Shown here: in pieces, positions 8,293 to 16,511 of the stretch
Layout of the letters: every line of letters begins with the position of its first letter
Position numbering within the stretch: the first letter of the stretch is position 1
Source of the DNA: Manganibacter manganicus
GTDB taxonomy: Bacteria > Pseudomonadota > Alphaproteobacteria > Rhizobiales > Rhizobiaceae
DNA: 64,000 bases
Reading direction: 5' to 3'
NCBI RefSeq assembly: GCF_002075885.1
Contig: NZ_MDET01000017.1
Coordinates: 18,108 to 82,107 of the forward strand
Notes under the pieces: generated by a model
Database searches by the model: none
Told to the model about the DNA's origin: nothing
Seen by the model: the letters and a program-made list of their open reading frames with translations, nothing else
Position numbers and translations under genes: made by a program

Positions 8293-11200
8293 TCACGCTT
8301 TGCGCCCGCCTTCGCCGAAGCCGCCCGATGTCGGCGTGGTGATGATGACGGCCTCGCCTGCCGCCAGGCTCGTCTGGTCGCAGGCTTTCAGGGTCTCCAG
8401 CGAACCGTCCTTGCGGCGCACTTCGGTGCGGCCGACCTCGCCATCGCCGCCGCCGGCAAGGCCCTCGGGCGCGCGGGCACGGTGCGAGGACAGGATGGCG
8501 CACTGCATCTTTTCAAGGAAGCGGATGGTGCGGCTGGTGCCGTCGCCGGCATTCCACTCGCCCTTGCCGCCGGAACCCTCGCGAACATGGAAATCTTCCA
8601 GCAGGACCGGGAAGCGCAGTTCCAGCACTTCCGGATCGGTCAGGCGCGAATTGGTCATGTGGGTGTGGACGCCTGACGTGCCGGCAAAGCCGCGTCCGTC
8701 GTTCATGCGGCCCGCCGGCGAACCGGAGCAGATCGTCTCGTAATACTGATAGCGCTCATTGCCGAAGGTCAGATTGTTCATCGTGCCCTGCGCATTGGCC
8801 AGTGCACCCATGGCGCCGAACAGTGCATTGGTGACATGCTGCGAGGTTTCGACGTTGCCGGCCACCACCGCCGCCGGATAGGCGGGCTTGAGCATGCAGC
8901 CATCGGGAATGACGATGCGGATCGGCCTGAGGCAACCGGCATTCATCGGAATATTGTCCTCGACCATGACGCGGAAGGCATAGAGCACGGCCGCGCGCGT
9001 CACCGGTTCTGGAGCGTTGAAATTGTTCTTCTCGACCGGCGACGTGCCGGAAAAATCCACCACCGCCTCGCGCTGCTGCCGATCGACGGTGATCCTGACC
9101 CGGATCACCTGTCCGGTATCGGTCGGGTATTCGTATTCCGAGCTGTCGGGCAGGCGCTCCAGCACGCGGCGCACGCTTTCGGCGGCATTGTCCTGGACAT
9201 GCCCCATATAGGCTTCGACTACGGGCAAGCCGAAATGCGCCACCATTTTCCTCAGTTCCGCGACGCCCTTTTCATTGGCGGCGATCTGCGCCTTGAGGTC
9301 GGCGATATTCTGGCGCGGATTGCGGGCCGGGTAAGGATGATCGGTGAGCAGCGCCTCCAGTTCCTTTTCGCGGAAGCGGCCGCGCTCGACGATACGGAAA
9401 TTGTCGAACAGCACGCCCTCCTCGTCCACGCTGGTGGCCAGCGGCGTCATCGAGCCGGGCGCGGTGCCGCCGACATCGGCGTGATGGCCGCGCGAAGCGA
9501 CCCAGAAGAGGATTTTGCTCGTTCCACTCTCAAACACCGGCGTCACCACGGTGATGTCGGGCAGGTGTGTGCCGCCATTATAGGGCGCGTTCAGCGCAAA
9601 CACGTCGCCGGGCGAAATATCACCCGCGTTCAGCCGGATGATCGTTTCCACCGAACGATCCATCGAGCCGAGATGCACCGGCATATGCGGCGCATTGGCC
9701 ACCAGCGCGCCCTCATGGTCGAAGACGGCGCAGGAGAAATCCAGCCGCTCCTTGATGTTGACCGAATGGGCGGTGTTTTGCAGCGTCACTCCCATCTGCT
9801 CGGCAATCGACATGAAAAGATTGTTGAACACCTCCAGCATGACCGGATCGGCTTCCGTGCCCAGCGCCGCGCCCCGGCGCTTCTTTTCCACACGGCGCAT
9901 GAGGATATGATCGCGCGCAGTCACCCGCGCCTGCCAGCCCGGTTCCACGACGATGGTCTGGTTGGCCTCGACGATCAGCGCCGGGCCTTGTGCCTTGTGG
10001 CCGGGTCTCAGCCTGTCGCGCGAAAGCACGCCGGCATCGTGCCAGCGCCCGTCGATGAACACCTTGCGGGTCTCACCCGGCACGGCATCGGTCTCGACAG
10101 CGGGGCGGACCGGTTCGTCGCGCGCGGCGGCGCCGATATCGGTGCCTTCGACGCCGACGGCCTCGACGATCAATGGCTTGTCGTCATAGATGAAGCCGAA
10201 CTGCGCCTTGTGCGCCGCCTCGAAATCCGCCTTCGCTTCGGCAAGCACGCCATGGCTGAAATCAACCGGCAAGGCGGTATCGGTGCCGTCATAGCGGATA
10301 TGCAGGATCGGCTTGAGCGCGATCTCCACCTCGGAAATGCCCTGGCCGGCAAGCTCGGCGACAACGGCCTGTTTCAGCGTATCGGCAAGCCCGGCAATGG
10401 CAGGTTCCGAGCTTTGCGCCAGCGGTGCAAGCAGTGCCTGCTGGCGTGCGGCAAAGACATTGGCGAGCCCGATGCCATAGGCCGAGAGCAGGCCGGAAAA
10501 CGGGTGGATGAGCACAGCTTCCATGCCGAGTGCGTCGGCAACAAGGCAGGCATGCTGGCCGCCGGCGCCGCCAAAGGCGTTGAGCAGATAATCGGTGACG
10601 TCATAGCCGCGCTGCACCGAAATCTTCTTGATGGCGTTGGCCATGTTCTCCACCGCGACGGTCAGAAAACCTTCGGCGACCGCTTCAGGGCTGCGCCCGT
10701 CGCAAATCTCGGCGGCAAAGGCGGCGAATTTTTCGCGCACCACGGCCGCGTCCAGAGGCTCGTCCCGATGCCGCCCGAAAATCGCCGGAAACAGATCGGG
10801 CTGGAGCTTGCCGAGCATGACATTGGCATCGGTGACGGTGAGCGGGCCGCCGCGCCGGTAGCTGGCGGGGCCGGGATCGGCACCGGCCGAATCCGGCCCT
10901 ACACGAAAGCGTCCCGCCTCATAATGCAGGATCGAGCCGCCGCCGGCGGCAACGGTATGGATGCGCATCATCGGCGCGCGCACCCGCACGCCCGCCACTT
11001 CCGTGTCGAAGGCGCGCTCATAGGCACCGTCACAATGCGCCACATCGGTCGAGGTGCCGCCCATGTCGAAGCCGATCACCTTGCCGAAGCCGGCCAGTTT
11101 CGCCGTCTCGACCATGCCGACGACACCGCCGGCGGGGCCGGACAAAAGCGCATCCTTGCCCTGGAAAAGATCGGCGGCGGTGAGCCCGCCCGACGACATC

Positions 11201-12009
11201 ATGAACATTAATCTCGGGCTCGCGGCCGAGCGCTCGCTTTGCTCGCTGGCCTCCGCCGGGGCAGCCGACAACGGCCGACGCGCGGTCGCGCTTGCGGGCT
11301 TGGCCCGTTGATCTGTTCCAATTCCCAGCTCCTCCGCCACCTGCCGCACATAGCGCGACAGGATCGGCGACAGATATGCATCGACCACCGTGGTGTCGCC
11401 GCGCCCGACCAGCTTGATCAGCGGCGACGCCTCGTGGCTGACCGACACCTGCGTAAAGCCGAGCTTGCGGCAGACCTTGGCCACCGCCCTCTCATGGTCG
11501 GGATATTTCCAGGCATGCATGAAGACGATGGCGACCGCGTCGATGCCGTCGGCGCGCGCCTTTTCCAGCGCCGGCTTCACTTTGGCGATGTCGAGCAGGC
11601 TCTCCACGCAACCATCGGCGCGCACCCGTTCATCGACCTCGATAACGCGCTCATAGAGTTGTTCGGGCAGGACGATCTCTTTGGCGAAGATGTCCGGCCG
11701 CGCCTGATAGGCGATCTTCAGCGCATCGCGAAACCCTCGCGTGATAAGCAGCAGCACGCGATCGCCCTTGCGCTCCAGAAGCGCATTGGTGGCGACCGTC
11801 GTGCCCATCTTGACGGTGCCGATCAGGCCGGGCGGGATGATGGCGCCGCGTTCAAGGCCGAGCAATTGGCGGATGCCGGCAACGGCGGCGTCGCGATAGG
11901 CCCCGCTATCTTGCGACAGCAACTTGAGCGGATGCAGGATGCCGGCCGGATCGCGGCCGATAATATCGGTGAAGGTGCCGCCGCGATCGATCCAGAAATC
12001 CCACTTCAT
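8293..12009 (-). CDS. Fused hydantoinase/5-oxoprolinase (HyuA-HyuB)
   Basis: A 1238-residue cytoplasmic enzyme. Residues 1 to about 700 form the ATP-binding HyuA half ([48 protein letters not shown]). The remainder is the HyuB half ([50 protein letters not shown]). Fused forms of this size are ATP-dependent 5-oxoprolinases of glutathione/pyroglutamate metabolism, though hydantoinases look similar. ATG 12009 ([15 protein letters not shown]) with AAAGGCGA upstream is chosen over a longer frame. About residues 233-265 form an Ala/Ser/Glu-rich insertion between two conserved blocks that is not expected in the family. Confidence 0.9.
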   Translation of the reverse strand: MKWDFWIDRGGTFTDIIGRDPAGILHPLKLLSQDSGAYRDAAVAGIRQLLGLERGAIIPPGLIGTVKMGTTVATNALLERKGDRVLLLITRGFRDALKIAYQARPDIFAKEIVLPEQLYERVIEVDERVRADGCVESLLDIAKVKPALEKARADGIDAVAIVFMHAWKYPDHERAVAKVCRKLGFTQVSVSHEASPLIKLVGRGDTTVVDAYLSPILSRYVRQVAEELGIGTDQRAKPASATARRPLSAAPAEASEQSERSAASPRLMFMMSSGGLTAADLFQGKDALLSGPAGGVVGMVETAKLAGFGKVIGFDMGGTSTDVAHCDGAYERAFDTEVAGVRVRAPMMRIHTVAAGGGSILHYEAGRFRVGPDSAGADPGPASYRRGGPLTVTDANVMLGKLQPDLFPAIFGRHRDEPLDAAVVREKFAAFAAEICDGRSPEAVAEGFLTVAVENMANAIKKISVQRGYDVTDYLLNAFGGAGGQHACLVADALGMEAVLIHPFSGLLSAYGIGLANVFAARQQALLAPLAQSSEPAIAGLADTLKQAVVAELAGQGISEVEIALKPILHIRYDGTDTALPVDFSHGVLAEAKADFEAAHKAQFGFIYDDKPLIVEAVGVEGTDIGAAARDEPVRPAVETDAVPGETRKVFIDGRWHDAGVLSRDRLRPGHKAQGPALIVEANQTIVVEPGWQARVTARDHILMRRVEKKRRGAALGTEADPVMLEVFNNLFMSIAEQMGVTLQNTAHSVNIKERLDFSCAVFDHEGALVANAPHMPVHLGSMDRSVETIIRLNAGDISPGDVFALNAPYNGGTHLPDITVVTPVFESGTSKILFWVASRGHHADVGGTAPGSMTPLATSVDEEGVLFDNFRIVERGRFREKELEALLTDHPYPARNPRQNIADLKAQIAANEKGVAELRKMVAHFGLPVVEAYMGHVQDNAAESVRRVLERLPDSSEYEYPTDTGQVIRVRITVDRQQREAVVDFSGTSPVEKNNFNAPEPVTRAAVLYAFRVMVEDNIPMNAGCLRPIRIVIPDGCMLKPAYPAAVVAGNVETSQHVTNALFGAMGALANAQGTMNNLTFGNERYQYYETICSGSPAGRMNDGRGFAGTSGVHTHMTNSRLTDPEVLELRFPVLLEDFHVREGSGGKGEWNAGDGTSRTIRFLEKMQCAILSSHRARAPEGLAGGGDGEVGRTEVRRKDGSLETLKACDQTSLAAGEAVIITTPTSGGFGEGGRKA
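11216..11310. repeat. Low-complexity in-frame insertion inside the oxoprolinase gene
   Basis: About 95 bp encode a stretch rich in Ala, Ser, Glu, Arg and Pro ([16 protein letters not shown] on the coding strand) between the conserved blocks ending [11 protein letters not shown] and starting [11 protein letters not shown]. The DNA is rich in CGCTCGC-type words and includes the 10-bp palindrome CGAGCGCTCG. It resembles a palindromic repeat inserted without breaking the frame; that origin is inference. Confidence 0.5.
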
Positions 12010-12100
12010 GCCATCGCCTTTCGCTTTCACCGGTCGCGCGCCGCAGGACATCCATAGCGATCCGGAGCTTGCCGGCAAAGGGTTGTGCGAGGGCATTCAC

Positions 12101-12128
12101 AGCCCGCCCCGGCAAACCGGGACGGGCT
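12101..12128. terminator. Hairpin between small membrane gene and oxoprolinase gene
   Basis: AGCCCGCCCCGG (12101-12112) pairs with CCGGGACGGGCT (12117-12128) around a CAAA loop, with a single C-A mismatch. It follows the small membrane protein gene on the minus strand and could end the type I secretion operon. No clear T-run follows on the minus strand, so the terminator role is tentative. Confidence 0.45.
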
Positions 12129-12145
12129 TTGGGTTCATGCCGGTG

Positions 12146-12277
12146 TCAGCCGAAAAACTCCTTATAGGCCAAGGCGCCGCCGAGAATGACGATCACGATC
12201 GCCACGATGAACAGGTTGCCGAGCCATGATGAGGAGACAACGACCTCTTCGTTTTTCTTTTCAGTCATAGGATTCAT
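12146..12277 (-). CDS. Small single-span membrane protein, function unknown
   Basis: A 43-residue product starting MNPMTEKKNEEVVVSSSW: a short charged N-terminus, one hydrophobic helix (FIVAIVIVILGGALAYK) and the end EFFG. ATG 12277 and ATG 12268 are both possible; neither has a strong ribosome-binding site. It sits downstream of the type I secretion genes in the same direction, about 100 bp beyond the weak ORF at 12374-12820, and before a hairpin. Such single-helix proteins are easily missed by gene callers. No function is assigned. Confidence 0.5.
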   Translation of the reverse strand: MNPMTEKKNEEVVVSSSWLGNLFIVAIVIVILGGALAYKEFFG

Positions 12278-12373
12278 ATCCGTTTTTGGCGCATGACCAC
12301 CGCTTCCGAACGGGCATCCGGCCACGATCCGCAAGCGATGAAGCGCAGTGATTACAGTGGTTTAGTGGGGTGT

Positions 12374-12820
12374 TCAGCCGGCGGCGGGCGGGCCGCGCGC
12401 ATCGAAATGGCGGAACGCCAGATGCCGGACGGTTGCCGGCGGCAACCCGTCCTGCGGCCGGTCCCGCACAATTGCGGCAAGCGGCGCGAACCCTTGCGGC
12501 ACAAGGGCTGCGCCGTCGCCCGACGCCGTCTGGCGGCGGTCCGGCTTCCATGATTTCCATTCATGGATGCCCCCCGAAAAAGCCCGCTGCGCGGTCGTAA
12601 GCGCGGCATTGGGAATGACGGCAACGAATGTTGGGAAATGCGTGGTTGCCGACGGTGCGGCGGCCACCATCGGCGCCAGCCGGGGCGGCAGCGAAGCGGC
12701 CAGCAACGCACTGAAAAACAAAAGGAAAAAGCTGCCGCGCGCAAGCCGCGACAGCGCCCCCGGCAGGGGCTTCACCCCGGCCGATGCATTGTTGATCGAA
12801 TTGTTGGCTTCAGCCCGCAA
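12374..12820 (-). CDS. Hypothetical protein with N-terminal hydrophobic segment
   Basis: A possible 148-residue product from TTG 12820 (or GTG 12775). The N-terminus has the form of a signal or anchor helix (SRLARGSFFLLFFSALLAAS), followed by a Pro/Ala-rich segment, FPTFVAVIPNAALTTAQRAF and a polar tail. It follows the HlyD-type adaptor gene by 77 bp in the same direction. No strong ribosome-binding site and no family are recognised; parts of other frames are also open in this GC-rich stretch. Its place in the secretion locus is the main reason to keep it. Confidence 0.35.
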   Translation of the reverse strand: MRAEANNSINNASAGVKPLPGALSRLARGSFFLLFFSALLAASLPPRLAPMVAAAPSATTHFPTFVAVIPNAALTTAQRAFSGGIHEWKSWKPDRRQTASGDGAALVPQGFAPLAAIVRDRPQDGLPPATVRHLAFRHFDARGPPAAG

Positions 12821-12897
12821 GACGACACCCGGTTCTGTAACCCAAGCCGCATCTCATACCCGAAGGAGCGGGACAATGATAGGCTCGCCCGCCACGC

Positions 12898-14235
12898 TCA
12901 CCGCTCGGTGAAGGCGCGCGACATGCTCTCGCGGATCGGCTTCGTCAGGTAATCGAGGAACGTGCGCTCCGCCGTCTCGATCATCACCTCGACCGGCATG
13001 CCGGGCGTCGCGGTGAAGCCGGGTATCCGGGCAAGCTCGCTCGGCGGCAGGCGGATGCGGGCAAGATACACTTCGAGGCCCGGCCTTGCCGGATCCCGCA
13101 GGGCGTCGGCGGAAACATAATAGACGTCGCCGTGCAGCACCGGCGTCGCGCGCCGGTTGAGCGCCACCAGCCTGATCGTCGCCTTCTGCCCCGGCTTGAC
13201 GGCATCGATGTCCCGGCGCTCGATCTGGGTTTCGATGATGAGCGGCACGTTGGCGGGCAGGATTTCCAGGATCGCCTTGCCGCTTTCGATGACCCCGCCC
13301 GAGGTGTGGTAATACATGCGCACCACGGTGCCTGCCACCGGCGCATCGATGGTCGAACGCTGCACGATGTTCCTCGCCTGACGCGCCTCCTCGCGCACCG
13401 TATCGAGCTCGCCCTGGCTGCTCTGCAATTCGTCGAGCGCCTTCTGGTTCAGTTCCGTCACCGTCTGCTTGATCTGCTGGCGGAACTTCTCGGCCTGGGC
13501 GTTGGTCTCCAGCACCTCCGCGTCGAGCCGGCCGACCTGGCCCTGCGCGTCGGCGATGGCCCGCTGGATCGCATTGACCTCCGGCTTGCGCACGAGGCCC
13601 CGGTTCAGCAATTTCAGCTTGCCCTTGTACTCGTCCCGCAGGAAGACAAGCTGCTCGGTCATCGACCGGCTTTGCTCCTGAAACCCTTCGGCCCGGAATT
13701 TCAGCGATTTGATGTTCTGTTCGAGCAGCCCGATCTCGCTGTCCCTGCGGCTGTTGGCCGAGCGGAAACTGGCGAGCTGGCCGTCGACGATGGATGCAAT
13801 GTCTGCGTCGTTGCCGTGATCGGCGATAATGGCGGGAAAGGCGATCTCGGGCTTGTCGGCGACCTGCGCCTCAAGCCGCGCGACATTCGCCTCGAGCCGC
13901 GCCTGGCGCAGGAACAATTGCCGCTGCTTGACCTGCGCGGCAATGCCGTCGAGCCGGATCAGCGGCTGGCCGGTCACGACATGATCGCCTTCGCTGACCA
14001 GAATATCCTTGATGATGCCGCCTTCGAGATGCTGGATGACCTTGTTCTCGCCGGTGGCGACGAAGCTGCCGGCGCTGATGACGGCAGCGGCCAGCGGCGC
14101 CGTCGCCGCCCATGTGCCGAAGCCGCCGAAAGCCAGCACCACCAGGATCAGGCCTATCATCGCATGGCCGTGGATGGAGCGCGGCACCTGGCCGTACCAT
14201 TCGATGTCGTGGACGTCTGCGATATCCGTTGCCAT
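12898..14235 (-). CDS. Type I secretion membrane-fusion (adaptor) protein, HlyD/PrtE family
   Basis: A 445-residue periplasmic adaptor. One N-terminal membrane helix (GLILVVLAFGGFGTWAA, about residues 25-45) is followed by the lipoyl-like half motif VIQHLEGGIIKDILVSEGD. A long alpha-helical hairpin runs over about residues 105-290, then STIDAPVAGTVV and a beta-barrel ending LDYLTKPIRESMSRAF, the classic end of the PrtE/HlyD group. ATG 14235 overlaps the exporter stop (TGATG), implying coupled translation. The protein should link the ABC exporter to a TolC-like channel; no tolC is encoded in the window. Confidence 0.93.
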   Translation of the reverse strand: MATDIADVHDIEWYGQVPRSIHGHAMIGLILVVLAFGGFGTWAATAPLAAAVISAGSFVATGENKVIQHLEGGIIKDILVSEGDHVVTGQPLIRLDGIAAQVKQRQLFLRQARLEANVARLEAQVADKPEIAFPAIIADHGNDADIASIVDGQLASFRSANSRRDSEIGLLEQNIKSLKFRAEGFQEQSRSMTEQLVFLRDEYKGKLKLLNRGLVRKPEVNAIQRAIADAQGQVGRLDAEVLETNAQAEKFRQQIKQTVTELNQKALDELQSSQGELDTVREEARQARNIVQRSTIDAPVAGTVVRMYYHTSGGVIESGKAILEILPANVPLIIETQIERRDIDAVKPGQKATIRLVALNRRATPVLHGDVYYVSADALRDPARPGLEVYLARIRLPPSELARIPGFTATPGMPVEVMIETAERTFLDYLTKPIRESMSRAFTER

Positions 14236-16487
14236 CACGCGGCCTGTGCGGAACGGTTGGGAACGGCGGCACGGGCGTTCGCCGCGTTCAGCGGGGCAAG
14301 CGCCTTGAGCACCTCCTCGCGGACGCCGAACATCGATACCGTGCCGTTGGACAGAAGCAGGATCTTGTCCACGCAATTGAGCAGCGAGGGCCGCTGCGTG
14401 ATGGTGATGACGGTGATCTTTTCCTGCTTGGCATGCGCCAGCGCCCTCAAAAGCGCGGCGTCGCCGGAGCCGTCGAGATTGGAATTGGGCTCGTCCAGCA
14501 CCACCATGCGCGGGTTGCCGAAGAAGGCGCGCGCCAGCGCGATGCGCTGTTTCTGGCCGCCGGAGAGCGGCGCGCCGTCGGCGGCGACCATCGTTTCATA
14601 GCCTTGCGCGAAGGTCGAGATCAGTTCGTGGACATCGGCCAACATCGCCGCTTTGTAGATGTCGTCGTCGCTGGCGTCGTCGCGCATGCGGCCGATATTG
14701 GCCTTGATGGTGCCGGGGAAAAGCTGCACGTCCTGCGGCAGATAGCCGATATTCTCGCCGAACTGGCGCTGGTCCCAGTTGCGCAGGTCCATCAGGTCGA
14801 GGCGCACATTGCCGGAGGTCGGCAAAAGCGAGCCGACCAGCATCTTGCCGAGCGTCGTCTTGCCGGCGCCGGAATCGCCGATAATGGCCAGCGATTCACC
14901 GGGCTTCAGGGTGAACGAGATGCCGTTGAGTACCACACGCTTGGTTCCCTGCGGCACGAAGAGCAGGCGTTCCACGTCGAGCCGGCCCTGCGGCCTCGGC
15001 AGTTTCAGCCGTTCGAAATTCAGCGGCGACGATTTGAGCAAGGCCGAAATCCGCTCATAGGCGGCGCGGGTGTGGATGAACTGGTGCCAGCCTTCGATGG
15101 CCCCTTCCACCGGCGCCAGCGCGCGCCCGGCGATGATGGAGGCGGCGATGACCATGCCGCCCGTCAGTTGATTGTCGAGCGCCAGATAGGCGCCCCAGCC
15201 GAGCATGGCGACCTGCGCCAGAAGGCGCACCGCCTTGGAGACCGAAGCGGAGATCACGTTGCGGTCCTGCGCGACGACCTGCGCCTTGAGCGATCCGGCC
15301 GTGTCCTGCCCCCATATCTTCACCGCCTCGGGGATCATCGCCAGCGCGTTGATGATCTGCGAATTGCGCGACATGGAATCGAGATGAAGGTTGGCCCGGC
15401 TCTGGAAGTTTCCAGCCTCGTGGAAAGCGCCGGCGGTCATCCTCTGGTTGATATAGGCGATGACCAGAAGGAGCAGCGCGGCAAGCACGGCGATATAGCC
15501 GAGATCGGGATGTACCAGAAACACCGCCAGCATGAACAGCGGCGTCAGCGGCGCATCGAGGAAGGACAGCAGCGTTCCGGAAACGAGAAACGAGCGCAAT
15601 TGCTGGAGGTCGCCGAGCGTCTGGTATTCGCGGCCGTTGCTGTAGAGCGATGCGCGCGCCGCCGCGCCGAGGATCGGCGCGCCGAGCTGGGCCGCTACCT
15701 CGACCGCCGTGCGCATCAGGATGAACCGGCGGATGGCGTCGAGCACGGCGTTGAGAATGACGGCTCCGGCGATCAGGATCGTCAGCATGATCAGCGTATC
15801 GGTGGAACGGCTCGTCAGGACGCGGTCGGAAATCTGGAAAAGATAGACCGGAATGGCCAGGACTAGCACATTGGTCGCGAGCGTAAAGCCCATTACCACG
15901 ATCAGGTTGCGCCGGACCGCATGGATGCCGGCCTTGAGATTGTCGGCGAGGTTGACCGGCCCGAGACGGCGATGAAACGCATGGTCGGAACCGCCGCTTT
16001 TCGCCGCTTCGGGCTGCTTGCGCCCTGTCATGGCGGGCGCCGGCCTCGCGGCCTTGATCGGCCCGTTGTCGGCATCCATCGATTTGAGCGTGCCGGCGGC
16101 CATCTTCCCGCGTTCGGACGCTTCCGCCGGGCGTTCCGGGGCGATGATTTCCTCCTCCTCCGCGGGCTTTTGCGGCTCACGCGGGCATTGAGCGTCATGG
16201 CCGGCCTCTGCTGCCGGGCGCGTGGCACCGGTGTCCGCATCAGCGGTTGAAGCGCCGGCGTCCGATGCCAGCTCGGGGCGCGGCGGGCCGAACCAGATCG
16301 GCCTTGCCTTGCGGCGCAGTTCGGCAGCGGCAGCGTCGATTTCCGACATGAATGTCTGGAACTCGCGGTCGAGCCTGTCGATCAGCGGGCCGGCCCTGTC
16401 GGCGGCAAGCTGCGGCCCGGCAGCGCCGGTCTCTGCCTTGCCGGAGGGCATGGCCGTTGCGGAAGATGCGTGTACGCGCTCGTTCAT
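14235..16487 (-). CDS. Type I secretion ABC exporter (PrtD family) with long N-terminal extension
   Basis: A 750-residue fused membrane-ATPase protein. Residues about 180-470 form the six-helix exporter domain (LATNVLVLAIPVYLFQISDRVLTS region). The ATPase follows, with Walker A GDSGAGKTT, QLFPGTIKANIGRM, signature LSGGQKQ and Walker B VVLDEPNSNLD. PrtD-type exporters are usually near 570 residues; the extra 180 here are Pro/Ala/Glu-rich and predicted disordered (for example PAEEEEIIAPERP). It lacks the peptidase motif of C39 exporters. It lies directly downstream of two putative substrates and is translationally coupled to the HlyD-type gene. Confidence 0.93.
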   Translation of the reverse strand: MNERVHASSATAMPSGKAETGAAGPQLAADRAGPLIDRLDREFQTFMSEIDAAAAELRRKARPIWFGPPRPELASDAGASTADADTGATRPAAEAGHDAQCPREPQKPAEEEEIIAPERPAEASERGKMAAGTLKSMDADNGPIKAARPAPAMTGRKQPEAAKSGGSDHAFHRRLGPVNLADNLKAGIHAVRRNLIVVMGFTLATNVLVLAIPVYLFQISDRVLTSRSTDTLIMLTILIAGAVILNAVLDAIRRFILMRTAVEVAAQLGAPILGAAARASLYSNGREYQTLGDLQQLRSFLVSGTLLSFLDAPLTPLFMLAVFLVHPDLGYIAVLAALLLLVIAYINQRMTAGAFHEAGNFQSRANLHLDSMSRNSQIINALAMIPEAVKIWGQDTAGSLKAQVVAQDRNVISASVSKAVRLLAQVAMLGWGAYLALDNQLTGGMVIAASIIAGRALAPVEGAIEGWHQFIHTRAAYERISALLKSSPLNFERLKLPRPQGRLDVERLLFVPQGTKRVVLNGISFTLKPGESLAIIGDSGAGKTTLGKMLVGSLLPTSGNVRLDLMDLRNWDQRQFGENIGYLPQDVQLFPGTIKANIGRMRDDASDDDIYKAAMLADVHELISTFAQGYETMVAADGAPLSGGQKQRIALARAFFGNPRMVVLDEPNSNLDGSGDAALLRALAHAKQEKITVITITQRPSLLNCVDKILLLSNGTVSMFGVREEVLKALAPLNAANARAAVPNRSAQAA

Positions 16488-16511
16488 CGCTGTACCGAAA
16501 ACCGTTGAACG

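Noticed and set aside
8836..11211. 791-codon plus-strand open frame inside the oxoprolinase gene
   Set aside because: It is antisense to a gene with clear HyuA/HyuB motifs along its whole length; composition is typical of a shadow frame.
14112..15866. 584-codon plus-strand open frame opposite the type I exporter
   Set aside because: The minus strand has Walker A, signature and Walker B motifs; the plus frame has none and no start signals.
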